Part shown: in pieces, positions 23,019-34,690 of the stretch | Numbering within the stretch: position 1 is the stretch's first letter | Layout of the letters: the number at the start of each line of letters is the position of its first letter | Assembly: GCA_017311185.1 (NCBI GenBank) | Contig: JAESUZ010001057.1 | Location: forward strand, 868,001 to 932,000 | Length of the DNA: 64,000 bases | Source: Proteles cristata cristata | Taxonomy: Eukaryota; Chordata; Mammalia; Carnivora; Hyaenidae | Reading direction: 5' to 3' | Notes under the pieces: generated by a model | What the model was told of the DNA's origin: nothing | Databases searched by the model: none | The model's input: only the letters and a program-made list of their open reading frames with translations | Translations under genes and position numbers: made by a program

Positions 23019-23309
23019 TCCATGAAAATTCATTTATACATCTACAGCGAGAAATAGCAAAGTGGTAAAATGTTAAAAATTGTTGAAGCTTGTTAGAGAA
23101 TATAGGGATGCTCATAGTACTATTGTTTCAACTTTTCTGTGGTTTTGGACTTTAGAAAATTAAAAATATGAAGGAAAAATATATAGGTGTAATTGTGATT
23201 AATAAAACTAAAACCCTCTTAAAATGTTGCTGAATTTATAATATTTCATATTATTGTAAGTTTTCTCTGCTAGTCTCTCTTCACTGTTATAAGTGGAGAA
23301 GATCCTCAA

Positions 23310-23527
23310 TTTTTTTATATTTAAAAATTTTTTAATGTTTATTTATTTTTGAGAGAAAGAGAGACAAAGCACAAGTGCGGGAGGGGCAGAGACAGAGAGA
23401 GACACAGAATCTGAAGCAGGTTCCAGGCTCTGAGCTGCCAGCACAGAGCCTGAAGTGGCCCATGAACTCACGAACCACGAACCACGAGACCATGACCCGA
23501 GCTGAAGTCAGATGCCCAACCGACTAA
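23310..23527 (-). mobile_element. CAN-SINE lacking its 5' head (head-to-head partner)
   Basis: Minus copy runs normally to cccaaccgact and then stops; the expected gagccacccaggcgcccc is missing. Contains a small tandem duplication cacgaaccacgaaccacg. Confidence 0.88.
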
Positions 23528-23729
23528 ATTGGTTAGTAGGTTAAGCCACTGACTCTTGGTTTCAGCTCAGGTCATGATCTCATAGTTTGTGAGTTCAAGT
23601 TCCACATCAGGCTCTGCACTGACAGTGAGAAGCCTGCTTGGGATTCTTTCTCTCCCTCTCTCTATGCCCCTCCCTTGCTCTCTCTCTTTCTCTCTCTCTC
23701 TCAAAATAAATAAATAAGCTTTTAAAAAG
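23528..23729 (+). mobile_element. CAN-SINE lacking its 5' head (head-to-head partner)
   Basis: Plus copy starts at …agtaggttaagcc; the first 18 or so bases (ggggcgcctgggtggctc) are missing. Normal CT tract and tail follow. Confidence 0.88.
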
Positions 23730-23744
23730 GCTCCTAATTCAGCC

Positions 23745-24575
23745 TTTCTGGAAAGTGTCTGGGTAATATATGAGAAATCTTACAAACGTCATAACTACTT
23801 TAACTTGGGTATTTACCCAAGAAAAGAACCATGGGCTTCTGGAAAGATTCCGCAACAGGGTCGTTCATGCCAGTATGATAATACATCAGTGAAGAAACTG
23901 TGTATAATGTAAATGCTCAACTCTTTATTGTTGATTAAATAAACTATGGATCGGTCACCTAAAGAAAGGAAATGTGGCACAGGCATCAAAAATGTTGTGA
24001 GATAAACTATATGTTGACAATAGCTGAGGCTGGATGACTTGTGTAAAGGAGCCCATTATTTTTCCTTAATTAAAAAAAAAACATTGCAGAACAATGTTTA
24101 ACAAGTAGAAAGATATTAGTACAATATATTAAGTTTATGAAAAAATGGTATGGGGGGCAGCTGGGCGGCTCAGTCAGTTAAGCTAACAACACTTGATTTC
24201 AGCTCAGGTCATGATCTCCCAGTTTGTGAATTCCAGCCCCACATGGGGCTCCTAGCTGACACTGTGGAGCCTGCTTGAGATTCTCTCCTCTTTTCCTCTC
24301 TCTCTGCCCCTCCCTTGCTCATGTGCACTCTGTCTCTATTTCAAAATAAATAAATAAACTTTAAAAAAAAAAAAAAGGAAGGAATAATGGTATGTACTGT
24401 CTAATCCTATTTTTGTTTAAAAAAACAAAAAGACTAGAAAAATATACATCCAGGTGGTCAACCTTGGTTCTCTCTCCATGTTGGATTTATAGGTAGTTTT
24501 TATTTTCTCTTATTTCAACTTTCTAAAATTTATAAAGCAAGCATGAATTGTCTTTATATTAAGAAGACAAAAATC
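23745..24575 (+). mobile_element. Old L1 3' end with SINE insertion
   Basis: tattgttgattaaataaact, aagactagaaaaatatacat, tttctaaaatttataaagca. Split by the SINE at 24152-24376. Confidence 0.65.
24152..24376 (+). mobile_element. CAN-SINE
   Basis: Full length with flanking aatggtatg. Confidence 0.9.
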
Positions 24576-24627
24576 ATGTTTGAAGGAATATTACTGAATA
24601 CCCAGTGTTTTCTTCTGCCTAGTATGA

Positions 24628-24649
24628 AGGAGCCCCACTGGGGGCTCCT
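24628..24649. repeat. Perfect 9-bp-arm palindrome
   Basis: aggagcccc, a four-base centre actg, then ggggctcct. The arms are exact reverse complements. It lies about 30 bp upstream of the CTCF-type motif cluster. Confidence 0.7.
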
Positions 24650-24679
24650 GGGCTTCACCCAGAGGTGGGCTATCCCAGG

Positions 24680-24693
24680 CCACAAGGTGGCAG
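24680..24693 (+). promoter_or_regulatory. CTCF-type binding motif
   Basis: CCACAAGGTGGCAG fits the CTCF core (CCASYAGRKGGCRS) with one tolerated difference. Two further partial matches on the opposite strand lie within 70 bp (24720-24733 and near 24750-24763), all in a short non-repeat island between L1 and (GT)n DNA. Confidence 0.5.
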
Positions 24694-25479
24694 TGCTGCT
24701 CGCTGAGGGTGTCTCCTTAGCACCCTCTACTGCACCCCAGTGTGTCCTCTGTGCCCCCTACGCCCGGCTCAGCCTCTTACCCTGAAAAACACAGGAGAGA
24801 GGAGCACTCCCTGAAAAAAGAAAGGCAACCTGGCGTATATGGGGTCTCCTCCTCTCTCTGCACCTGCGTTAGGAATGTAACCAATGCCCACAGTGGAGAT
24901 GGCAAATCAGGAAATGTCCCTTACCTTGGGGATACCGGGAAGCCTCCCCACAAACAGTTGTCTGGTTGTTTCTAGATGTGGCAGGGCTGCCAGATCGAGT
25001 GTGTGTGTGCGTGTGTGTGTGTATGTGTGTGTGCATGTGAGGAAGGGGGAGAGAGAATGTGTTAAGAATGTATTCTGCATGTTTTACTGATTATGTCATT
25101 TTTCTTGTTTATGTGTGTGTTAATATTTAGAATATGTTCTTTTATTTCAAAACAACACTATAGATAGAATGTTGAAGAAAACACAATATTTACTTCATAC
25201 CCAATTCTATGCATATTTTCTTCTGAGTTTCATTCCACACATTGTTCATCATCCTGGAAATCCTTGCTATACCTTCCTCTGAAACAGGATCAATGCACTA
25301 TCCAGATTTGCACTATCAGCAAATGACCTAACCAGTATGAAGTGTATTGAATAATGGTATCATTTTATGTTACACTCTGTGGACTTCTAAAAAACAGTGT
25401 TATCTACAAAACAATAATGTGACTGTATTTATAAAATTGTTTCCCAATTAAGAACATGTGTAATAATTTATAAAAGTGG

Positions 25480-27190
25480 ACATTTGCACATTCTTTTCTA
25501 GTTCATCTAATTGTTTCAAGTGCAAAAATTAATGTTTTTAATATATTCACAGAGTTCTGTAACCACCACCACAATCAATTTTAGCGGTCACTATACTGCT
25601 GTATCAATTAGCAACCATTCCCCAGTTACTCCCACATTCCCTCCTCAGGCCTACGTGAGCACTACTCTGCTGTCTCTATACTTTTGTCTGTTCTACACAT
25701 TTCCTATGCAGTAAATGGAATACATACAACATATGCTCTTTAGTGACTGACTTGGCATTATGTTTTGAAGATTCATCCATGTTGTTACATATATCAGTAA
25801 TTAAGTCCTTTTCATTGCTGCATAATATTCCATTGTGTGGACTTTTATTTATCCATTCATCAACTGAAGGGTATTTAGGGTGTTTCCACTTTCGGGTTAT
25901 TATGAATAATGCTACTATGAGGATTCGTGTGTGGGTACATGTTTTCATTCTTCCCAGGTATATACCTAGGTAATTATGTTTAACTTTTTGAGGAGCTACC
26001 AGGCTGTTTTTCAGTAGCAGTATATGTTGATTCCAGTTTATCCACATCCCAAACACTTGTTACCTGTTTGTTTGGTCATAACCATCCTACTAGTGTGAAG
26101 TAGTATCTCATTGTGGTTTCAGTTGTATTTCCCTGATGGCTAGGGACCATTTGCATATTTTCTTTGGTGAAATGTCTGTTCAGATCCTTTACTCATTTTT
26201 TAGTTGGGTTATTTGTCATCTTATTACTGGGTTGAAGGGCTCTTTACATATCCTAAATGCAAGACCCTTATTAGACATCTGATTTGCAAATATTTTATCT
26301 CCTTCTGTATGTGGTCTTTTTATTTTCCTGATAATGTTTTTTGAAGCACAAAGTTTTTAATTTTGATGAAGTTCAATTTATCTGTTGTTTTCTTCTGTTA
26401 CTTGTGTTTTGTCTACTCCAAGTTCATGAAGATTCATGCCTGTATTTTTTTCCTATGCTTCTTATAAGAAATATGCAGTGTTCATAGTGTGAGGTAGCAA
26501 TCCACTTCATTCCTTTGTAATGGGATATCAAGTTGTCCCAGCTCCACTTGTTGAAAGTACTTTCCTCCACTAAATTGTCTTGGCACCCTTGTTGAAAATC
26601 AATTGATCATAAATGTAAAGGTTTATTTCTGGACTCTACTCCTATCTATCACTCTATGTCTGTCTTTATGCCAGCACCATACTGTCTTGATTACTATGAA
26701 TTTGTAGTAAGTCTTGAAATCACAAAGCATGAGTCTCCCAACTTTGTTCTTTTTCAAGATTGTTTTAGCAACACTGGGTCCCTGAAATTTCCATATGAAT
26801 CTTAGAATCAGCCTGTCAACTTCTATAAAAAAGAATCCAGGGGCGCCTGGTGGCTCAGTTGGTTAAGCGTCCGACTTCGGCTCAGGTCATGATCTCATGG
26901 TTCGTGGGTTCGAACCCCACATCGGGCTTTGTACTGATGTCTAGCTCAGAGCCTGGAGCCTGCTTCAGATTCTGTATCTCCCTCTCTCACTGACCCTCCC
27001 CTGCTCATGCTCTCTCTCTCTCTCTCTCTCTCTCAGAAATAAATAAAAAACATTAAAAAATTTTTTTAATCCAGCTGAGATTTTGATGTTTGGTTATGTT
27101 GACTCTCTAGATCTATTTGAGGTGCATGGGTTCCTTAACCATATTAAGTCTTCTGATCCACAAACATAGGATGTCGTCTATTAATTAAGT
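25480..27190 (-). mobile_element. Old L1 (ORF2 end/3'UTR) with SINE insertion
   Basis: Antisense L1 text throughout: cattgctgcataatattcca; catcaactgaagggtattta; tagtatctcattgtggtttc; tgccagcaccatactgtctt. The minus 126-codon frame 26056-25676 is L1 ORF2-derived and broken beyond. Confidence 0.85.
26840..27067 (+). mobile_element. CAN-SINE in L1
   Basis: Flanked by aatccag. Its (CT)n run ends in cag, a strong splice-acceptor-like sequence. Confidence 0.92.
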
Positions 27191-27199
27191 GCACATTTG

Positions 27200-27405
27200 A
27201 ATTTTTTTTTTTTTTTTTTTTAGAGAAAGAGAGTGCAAGAGCTGGGGAGAGGGGCAGAGGGAGAGAGAGAGAAAGAGATTATCTTAAGCAGGTTCCACAC
27301 CCAGCACGGAACCCTACATGGGGCTCTATTCCACAACCCTGAAATCATGACTAAAGCCGAAATCAAGAGTTGGGTGCTCAAATGGCTGAGCCACCCAGGC
27401 GCCCC
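27200..27405 (-). mobile_element. CAN-SINE
   Basis: Poly-T18 start, body diverged, head end gagccacccaggcgcccc. Confidence 0.9.
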
Positions 27406-27625
27406 TGATTCTTTATTTTTACTAGGCAGGAAGCTAAAATATCAGATGGTTCTAGATCACTTTCAAACATCTAGGTACCGTGAATAAAACCTACTAAGCA
27501 GGTGGATGTCATTCAGCTAAGCTTGAGGATAACAGGCCCTCCCTGCACAGAGCAGTTGTGTAGAATAACTTGGAGTTGTCATCACTAACTGTTGGTTTTC
27601 TACTTTAAGAAAACTTGGGGGGAAA

Positions 27626-27735
27626 GGGCAGTGCTTGGGTGGCTCAGTTGGTTGAGCGTCCAACTCTTGATTTCAGCTCAGATCATAATCCCAGAGTCAT
27701 GGGATCAAGCCCCAAATAAGCTCCACGCTCAGCGA
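27626..27735 (+). mobile_element. CAN-SINE, 3'-truncated
   Basis: tgggtggctcagttggttga … gggatcaagccccaaataag; then L1 sequence begins. Confidence 0.82.
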
Positions 27736-28286
27736 GTTATGTATGTACATAACAGTAATTCCAGTTTGTGGTATGTACTCAAGAGAAATGAAAATATGTA
27801 TCCACAGAAAGGTTTGTACATTAATGTTTATAGCACTTTTATTTGTAATAAGCAAATAACCCAATGTCCGTTAACAGGAGAAATAACCCAATATGTATCG
27901 ACAGTAGAATAGGTAAATAAACTGTGGCATAGTCAATATGATTAAAGACAAGTCAGTAATTTAAAGAAACAAATTACTGATACACACCACATGCACGAAT
28001 CTTAAAAATATTATGCTGAGTGAAAGAAGCCAGACACAAGAGTACATACTGGATGATTTCATTTAGATGAAATTATGGAACAATCAAAACTAAGCGATGG
28101 TTACAGCACACCAGTAGTTTCCTGGGGGCAATGGGGGAGAGGTGACTGAGCGCAAAGAGGCTTGAGGAACTTTCTGAGGTGATAGAAATGCTCCATCTTC
28201 ATTGGAGTGGTCATTATATGCGTGTTTACCTTTAGAAAAACTCATTAAGCTGCTTTTAGTGCTTTTTGATGTACATTAAAATAAAA

Positions 28287-28484
28287 GGGGTGCGTGAGTG
28301 GCTCGATCAGTTAAGCATACAACTCTTGATTTTGGCTCAGGTCATGATCCCACAGCTTCATGAGTTTGAACCCTGAGTTGGGCTCTAAGCTGGCCATGGA
28401 GCCTGCTTGGGATCTCTCTCTCCTTCTCTCTCTGCTCCTCCCCCACTCATACTCTCTCTGTATCTCTCAAATAAAGTTAAAAAA
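28287..28484 (+). mobile_element. CAN-SINE in L1
   Basis: Diverged head ggggtgcgtgagtggctcga; CT tract and short tail. Confidence 0.88.
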
Positions 28485-28495
28485 ATTAATATACT

Positions 28496-28702
28496 GGGGC
28501 ACCTGGGTGGCTCAGTTGGTTAAGCGTCCAACTTCATCTCAAGTCATGATCTCGCAGTTCACGAGTTTGAGCCCCATGTCGGGCTCGGTGGTGACAGCTC
28601 AGAGCCTGGAGCCTGCTTTGGATTCTGTGTCTCTCTTTCTGTCTGCCTCTCCCCGCCTTGTGGTCTGTCTCTGTCTCTCTCTCAAAAGTAAACATTAAAA
28701 AG
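28496..28702 (+). mobile_element. CAN-SINE in L1
   Basis: Perfect duplication attaatatact at 28485-28495 and 28703-28713. Confidence 0.93.
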
Positions 28703-28765
28703 ATTAATATACTTAAAATATATACTTATTATATGTAAATCACACCTCAACAAAGTTGATTAAAA

Positions 28766-29349
28766 GAGAAGTCTACACCACAGAACTGGCTACTACGAAA
28801 GCTTCTGCTATGTCTAAATCTTATCAGTATCAGACGCTCCACTAATTATTCTAGTGAATATTAGAAGTAGGTTTTCATTAAAACCTTTATAAGGATTTCA
28901 TAAAGACCAAAAAGAGTTATGATCAATAAACTAATAAATCCCTTTCTCAGTATTGTAATGAGGATCAAAGGTGATAACATATGTGCAAGTACAGCTTTGA
29001 TGGACTTTACAAGTTAAGTCTTGGCTTATAAGTCAGAGATCCCCCTGGCCCACCTGGCTTCCAGATTTTTCAGCCTTCCCATAATCTTTACCCAAATGCC
29101 TGAGAGGTCCCTCTGGCTGTCCCTTGCCAGGGTCTTGGCTTGCTTAGTCACCTCTAGGCCTCACCTTCTGAAGGGCCATGATCCCTTGGAGCATGGAGGG
29201 AGAATCATTGGGATCAGACTCTGAGAGCCTGGCTGGAATTGGGGTTGACTTTTGCCTCTTCACCCTTCCTGTGGCCACAGGATGCTTTTTGCTTTGACTG
29301 GCCTGGGAGCTTATAAGCTGCCAAGACAGCTAGCTACCCCACAGTCACA
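28766..29349. other. Unique DNA with a MIR-like scrap
   Basis: 28955-29000 (aatgaggatcaaaggtgata, acatatgtgcaagtaca) is MIR-like; nothing else recognised. Confidence 0.4.
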
Positions 29350-29990
29350 TGGACTTTCTTATGAACTGGATGTTTGTGTACCCTTTCAAGTTCATATGTT
29401 GAAACCCTAATTCCCAATGGGGTAGTATTTCAAGATGGGGCCTTTTGGAGGCAGTTAGGTTTAATGTGGTCATGAAGGTAGGACCCTCATGATGAAATTA
29501 GAGTCTTTGTAAGAAGAGAAAGAGACCAGGGGCGCCTGCATGGTTGAGTTGGTTAAGTGTCCAACTTCAGCTTAGGTCACAATTTTATGGCTCCTGAGTT
29601 CAAGCTCTGTGTCAGGCTCTGTGGTGATAGCTCAGAGCCTGGACCCTGGAGCCTGCTTTGGATTCTGTGTCTCCCTCTCTCTCTGCCCCTCCCCTGCTCG
29701 TGCTCTGTGTCTCTGTCTCTCAAAAATAAATAAACATTAAAAAAATTGTTTTTAATTACAAAAAAGAGAAGAGGAAGAGACCAGAGTGTGTTCACTGCCC
29801 CTCCCCCCAGCCACCACCACCAGGTGAGGACACTGCAAACCAGCGATAGGACCTTCGCCAAGAACTCAGCCATGCTGGCAACCTGACCCTAGACTGCCCA
29901 GCCTCCCAAACTGGGAGAGATGTCAGTTGTTTAAGCCACCCAGTCAACTGTGATTTGTTAAAGCAGCCCTAGCAGACCAAGATGGACCTC
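29350..29990 (+). mobile_element. MLT1-type LTR (ERVL-MaLR) with SINE insertion
   Basis: caagttcatatgttgaaacc, ctaattcccaatggggtagt, then after the SINE gttgtttaagccacccagtc and agcagccctagcagaccaag, the characteristic MLT1 ends. Non-coding solo LTR. Confidence 0.8.
29531..29763 (+). mobile_element. CAN-SINE in LTR
   Basis: Long duplication agaag(a)gaaagagaccag on both sides, with one or two differences. Contains a short internal repeat (agcctggaccctggagcctg). Confidence 0.92.
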
Positions 29991-31243
29991 ATCCTGGCAA
30001 ATAGGAGATGAACTGGCCCTTTCCTCTAAAAGTCTCCTGAACTACATTATGTCTCTTAAATTTAGAAACATTTCTCCTGAATATTCCAAAGCCACCATAC
30101 TGTTTGTACCCATTTCCAAAATCTCAGGGAGGCCCACCCATCCTTTTCAGGCCTCTGTAACTGACTCTCCTGCTCCTAAGTGACCTCTCAGCCCCACCCA
30201 AGTGCTCTTCGGACCTTCCCCTCGTGCCACCACCAGGGCTTCACATGGTCACCCAAGCTGACCCCGCCTGACTCCTCGTTTCTCCCTTAAGCTTTGAACA
30301 TAGAGACTTTGCTGATTCAGCGGCTAGAGCATGACCCCCTGCTCAGGGCATGGGTTCTCCAAATCTTAGAAGCCACCAGCCCGTGACGCCTGGCCTACCC
30401 AAGACCCAGGCCGCTGGGGGTTCATACTCTAGTGTCTCTGCTTAGGTATAAATAAAACAGCGTCCTGAATAATTTCACATTTGCCCTTAGCTTTTTTTCC
30501 CCTGACCCTTTAGTTACCTTGAGGAGTGATGGGGCGTAGGTTGGCCTTTCCTGTTCTTTCCCTCTGAGAGAGCAGAGCTGAAGACCCCCTACACCAGCAT
30601 CTCCTATGAGCTGCCTGTGTCTCCACGGGCTGCTCAGTGCAGCCTCCCCTCACGGGATGTGGGCTCTGGAGACCAGAGCCAGGCAAAGTTAGAGCTGCTG
30701 GTACCCAGGGATAAACACAGCTGACAGTGGCCGCTGTCCTTCCGGAACTTTATTTAGGAACATGAAAATATACGGACTTGTTTACGAGTGTGTGTTGTGG
30801 TGGTTAAGTTTTTTTCTTTTCAACAGCCTGGGATCATTTTCTTTCAATTCAACAAGTATTCGTTGATTACCTACTATATGCTAGGCACTTTTAGATCACT
30901 GACAATCTGCAACATGCAATTTTTACTTAAAAGCATAAAATCTTTCCGTGTCAATACATAATCTGTCATTTTTTTTCATCATTGTAAAACATTAGCACAC
31001 TTAGCACTTTAAGGTATTTAATGCTCTGATAAATGTGGAATTGATTGAAGTACCTCTAGCTGTTTCTATCACCATTATTGGGTGGGATGCAGTGAACAGA
31101 TTTCCTAAGGTCAGAAAATTAGACATAAGCAGGGTTATGAATTTAAGTCATAGAATCCTTCTCTGAATGAGTTAAAACATATTTTTCAGTTTTACTTTTT
31201 ACTGTGGATCTGTAAAAAGAATTAGATTGCTACAACAATTTTT
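29991..31243. other. Unique DNA
   Basis: No exon seen. 30855-30905 (gattacctactatatgctag) resembles a MIR or L2 scrap. Confidence 0.4.
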
Positions 31244-31244
31244 T

Positions 31245-31469
31245 TAAATTCTTAAAAATGTTTATTTTATTTTTGAGAGAGAGTGAGGGAGAGCAAGCAC
31301 GAGTGGGGAAGGGGCCGGGAGAGGAGGAGACAGAATCTGAAGCAGGCTCCAGGCTCTGAGCTGTCAGCACAGAGCCCAACGTGGGGCTCAATCTCATGAT
31401 CTGTGAGATCATAACCTGAGCGAAAATCAAGAGTCAGACCCTTAACCAACTGAGTCACTTAGGCACCCC
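31245..31469 (-). mobile_element. CAN-SINE
   Basis: Flanked by acaac(a/t)attttt; ends gagtcacttaggcacccc. Confidence 0.9.
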
Positions 31470-31827
31470 ACAACTATTTTTGATCTACACATTTGCAACA
31501 GCTGATATTAAAAGGAATTTGTTGGGGTTTGCAGACAGCATGTTGAGTGGGAAGATAGGGTTGGGGAAGTAAGATGGCACTGAGCGTGGGATATTGGAGG
31601 CCGTGTAAAGAGCCTGGAAGTGACTGTGGGGTTTTAAGCTGGAGCAAGATTAGAATTTTATTTTTTCTAGTTTTATTGAGATAGAATTGATATATAACAT
31701 GGTATTGTGTTTAAGGTATACAACATAATGATTTGATATAGGTATATATTGTGAAAATGATTACCACATTAGCTTTAATTAACATCCATCACTCACATTT
31801 TTACCACTTTTTTTCTTGTAAAGAGAA

Positions 31828-31928
31828 TTTTTTTTTTAAAGTAAGCCCTACACCCAATGTGGGACTTGAACTCTTGACTCTGAGATCAAGAGTCACATGT
31901 TCTACCACCTGAGCCAGACAGGGGCTCC
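31828..31928 (-). mobile_element. Short CAN-SINE (older tRNA-type)
   Basis: taagccctacacccaatgtg, ggacttgaactcttgactct, gagatcaagagtcaca … gagccagacaggggctcc. Confidence 0.85.
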
Positions 31929-31939
31929 TTGTGATAAGA

Positions 31940-32138
31940 AATTTTTTTTTTAATGTTTATTTATTTTTTGAGAGAGAGAATGAGACAGAGAGAGGCAGGG
32001 AGACACAGAAATCCAAAGCAGGCTCCAGGCTCTAAGCTGTTAGCACAGAGTCCAACACAGGGCTCGAACCTGCAATCCATGAGATCATGACCTGAGCTGA
32101 AGTTGGATGCTTAACACACTGAGCCACCCAAGTGCCCT
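31940..32138 (-). mobile_element. CAN-SINE in L1
   Basis: ttaatgtttatttattttttgag start, end gagccacccaagtgccct. Confidence 0.92.
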
Positions 32139-33400
32139 ATTATGAGAACTTTTAACATGTACTCTCTTAACAACTTTCAAGTATACAACACACTATTGTT
32201 AACTATACTCGCCATGCTGTACATTACATCTCCAGAACTTACTTATTTTATAACTGGACGTTTGTACCTTTTGACTCCCTCTCCCCATTTCCCCCACGCC
32301 CTTACCCACTGGCTCTGGCAACCACCAATCTCTTCCCTATTTCTGTGAGTTTGTTTTTTAGATTTCACCTATAAGTGAGGTAATATGGTGTTTGTCTTTC
32401 TCTTTCTCTCTTATTTTACTTAGCTCAATGCCCCCAAGGTCCATTCATGTTGTTGCATATGGCACGATTGCCTTCCTTTTTGTGGCTGAATAATGTTCCA
32501 TTGTATATAAATATCACAGTTTTTTATCCATTTATCTGTTGACGGACATTTAGTTTGTTTCCTTGTCTTGACTATAGTAAATAACATTGCAATGAAAATG
32601 GGGGGAGGCAGATATCCTTTTGAGATAGTGATTTTGTTTCCTTTGTATATATGCCCAGAAATAGAATTGCTGGATCATACGGTAGTTCTGTTTTTAAAAT
32701 TTTTGAGGAACCTCCATACTGTTTTCCACAGTAGCTGCACCAAGTTACATTCGGACCAACAGTTCACAAGGGCTCCCTTTTCTCTACATCCTCTCCTACA
32801 CTTGTTATCTCTTGTCTTTTGAATGACAGCCATTCTAACAGGTGTAAGGTATCTCATTGTGGTTTTGATTTGCATTTTCCCTGATGATTTAGTAGTAGCA
32901 AGCACCTGTTGGGTGCTCACTTTTCATGTACCTGTTGGCCATTTATATGCCTTCTTTGGAAAAATGTCTATTTAGTTCCTCTGCCCATCTTATGACCAGA
33001 TTGTTTATTGTTTACTGTTAAGTTATATTTCTTTATATATTTTGGATATTAATCCCTTGTCAGTTATATGATTTGTAAATTTTTTTCTCTCGTTCCATAG
33101 GTTGCCCTTTCATTTTGTGGATGGTGTTAGTTTGCTGTGCAGAAGCCTTTTAGTGTGACGTAGTCTCATGTGTTTATTTTGCTTTTGCTGCTTTCACTTT
33201 TGGTGTCATATTCAAAAAATCATGGCCAAGCCTGATGTCAAGGAGCTTCCTGCCTATGTTTTCTTCCAGGAGTTTTATGGTTTCAGGTCTTAAGTTCAAA
33301 TCTTTAATATCTTTTGAGTTGATTTTTGTATATGGTATAAGATCATGGTCCAATTTCATTCTTTTGCATATAGCCGTCCAGTTCTCCCAGCACCATTTAT

Positions 33401-34129
33401 TTTTTTTAATGTTTTATTTATTTCTGAGAGAGAGAGAGCATGAGCAGGGGAGGGTCAGAGAGAGAGGGAGATACAGAATCTTTTTTTTTTTTAAACAAAA
33501 CATTTTTTTTTTACAAATAGTTTATTGTCAAATTAGTTTCCACATAACACTCAGTGCTCATCCCCACAAGTGTCCTCCTCCATGCCCACCCCCCCTCCCC
33601 CCCACATCCATCAGTCCTCAGTTTTTGTCAGCATTCAAGAGTCTCTCATGGTTTGCCTCTCTCCCTTTCCCCCACCATTTCCGCCCTTCTTCTCCCCCTT
33701 GGTCCTCTGTCAAGTTCCTCCATAAGTGCAGACATATGATATTTGTCCTTCTCTGCCTGACTTATTTCGCTCAGCATAACACCCTCAAGGTCCATCCATG
33801 TTGCTACACATGGCCAGATTTCATTGTTTCTCATTGCCATGTAGTATTCCATGGTATAGATAAACCACATCTTCTTGATCCATTCATCTGTTGATGGACA
33901 CTTAGGCTCTTTCCATGTTTTAGCTATTGTGGAGAGTGCTGCTATGAACATTGGGGTACATGTGCTCCTATGCATCACCATTTCTGGGGAGATACAGAAT
34001 CTTAAACAGCTCCAGGCTCTGAGCTAGCTGTCAGCACAAAGCCCGACACGGGGCTCGAACCCACAAACCGTGAGATCATGACCTGAGCCAAAGTCAGACG
34101 CTTAACTGACTGAGCCACCCATTCGCCCC
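33401..34129 (-). mobile_element. CAN-SINE in old L1, itself interrupted by young L1
   Basis: Duplication ccagcaccatttat at 33387-33400 and 34130-34143. The SINE halves (33401-33482, 33987-34129) are separated by an L1 tail. Confidence 0.92.
33483..33986 (-). mobile_element. Young 5'-truncated L1 inside a SINE
   Basis: About 504 bp of feline-type L1 3' end with poly-T at the left (minus-strand poly-A). Perfect 17-bp duplication gggagatacagaatctt at 33466-33482 and 33987-34003. The minus frame 33981-33646 is the C-terminal piece of the L1 ORF2 reverse transcriptase protein; the rest of the protein is absent. Confidence 0.92.
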
Positions 34130-34249
34130 CCAGCACCATTTATTGAAGAGACTGCCCTTTCCCCCTTGTATATTCTTGGCTCCTTTGTCATTAATTAACT
34201 ACACATGCACGGGCTCTCTATTTTGTACCACAGATCTATGTGTCTGGTT

Positions 34250-34459
34250 TTTTTTATTTTTCTCACGTTTGCTATTTTTGAGAGAGAGAGAGAGTGCAAG
34301 CAGGAGAGGGGCGGAGAGTGGGGGGAGACAGAATCAGAAGCAGGCTCCAGGCTCTGAGGTGCCAGCACAGAGCCCACTGTGGGACTTGAACCCACAGACC
34401 TGAGATCATGACCTGAGCTGAAGTCGGCCGGTTAACCAACTGAGCCACCCAGGCACCCC
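34250..34459 (-). mobile_element. CAN-SINE in L1
   Basis: Ends gagccacccaggcacccc; flanks tgt(g)tctgttttt-like. Confidence 0.9.
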
Positions 34460-34690
34460 TGTATCTGTTTTTATGTCAACACCATACTGTTTTGATTACT
34501 GTGACTTTGTAATATAGTTTAAAATTGGAAGTGTGATGCTTCTAGCTTTATTCTTCTTTCTCAAGATTTCTTTGGCTACTTGGAGGTCTTTTATGGCTCT
34601 ATACAGATTTTAGGATTATATTTTCTATTTCTGTGAAAAATGCCACAGGAGTTTTGATAGGGATTTTCTGTGAACCTGTCATTATTTTCG

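Larger units (their letters stand above)
21940..23245 (+). mobile_element. Old interspersed repeat carrying a SINE cluster
   Basis: 21940-22404 and 23019-23245 together match a common old-mammal 3' end (gggacaattggggaaatttt, tttaggggtaaagtggcatg, aaagtggtaaaatgttaaaa, tttcaacttttctgtggttt). Family name uncertain; 36280-36450 is a piece of the same family. Confidence 0.5.
24576..25480. other. Unique DNA with regulatory-looking island and (GT)n
   Basis: 24610-24790 is GC-rich and unique (palindrome and CTCF-like cluster). A (GT)n tract lies at about 24998-25040. The rest is AT-rich without features. Confidence 0.5.
27740..28765 (+). mobile_element. Old L1 3' end with two SINEs
   Basis: actcaagagaaatgaaaata, gtgaaagaagccagacacaa, cctgggggcaatgggggaga; true end after the SINEs is tatgtaaatcacacctcaac. 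Confidence 0.82.
31650..34690 (-). mobile_element. Large old L1 fragment with nested insertions
   Basis: Antisense L1 from its 3' end (tagttttattgagatagaat, aggtatacaacataatgatt) through ORF2 (ttgtggctgaataatgttcc, agaattgctggatcatacgg, ggatattaatcccttgtcag, taccacagatctatgtgtct). Interrupted by elements at 31828, 31940, 33401 (with 33483) and 34250. Frames are broken. Confidence 0.85.

Noticed and set aside
25676..26056. 126-codon minus-strand frame resembling a protein
   Set aside because: It is the end of a decayed L1 ORF2 and 3'UTR, with stops on both sides.
33646..33981. 111-codon minus-strand frame
   Set aside because: C-terminal fragment of L1 ORF2 in a 504-bp truncated insertion; not a functional gene.
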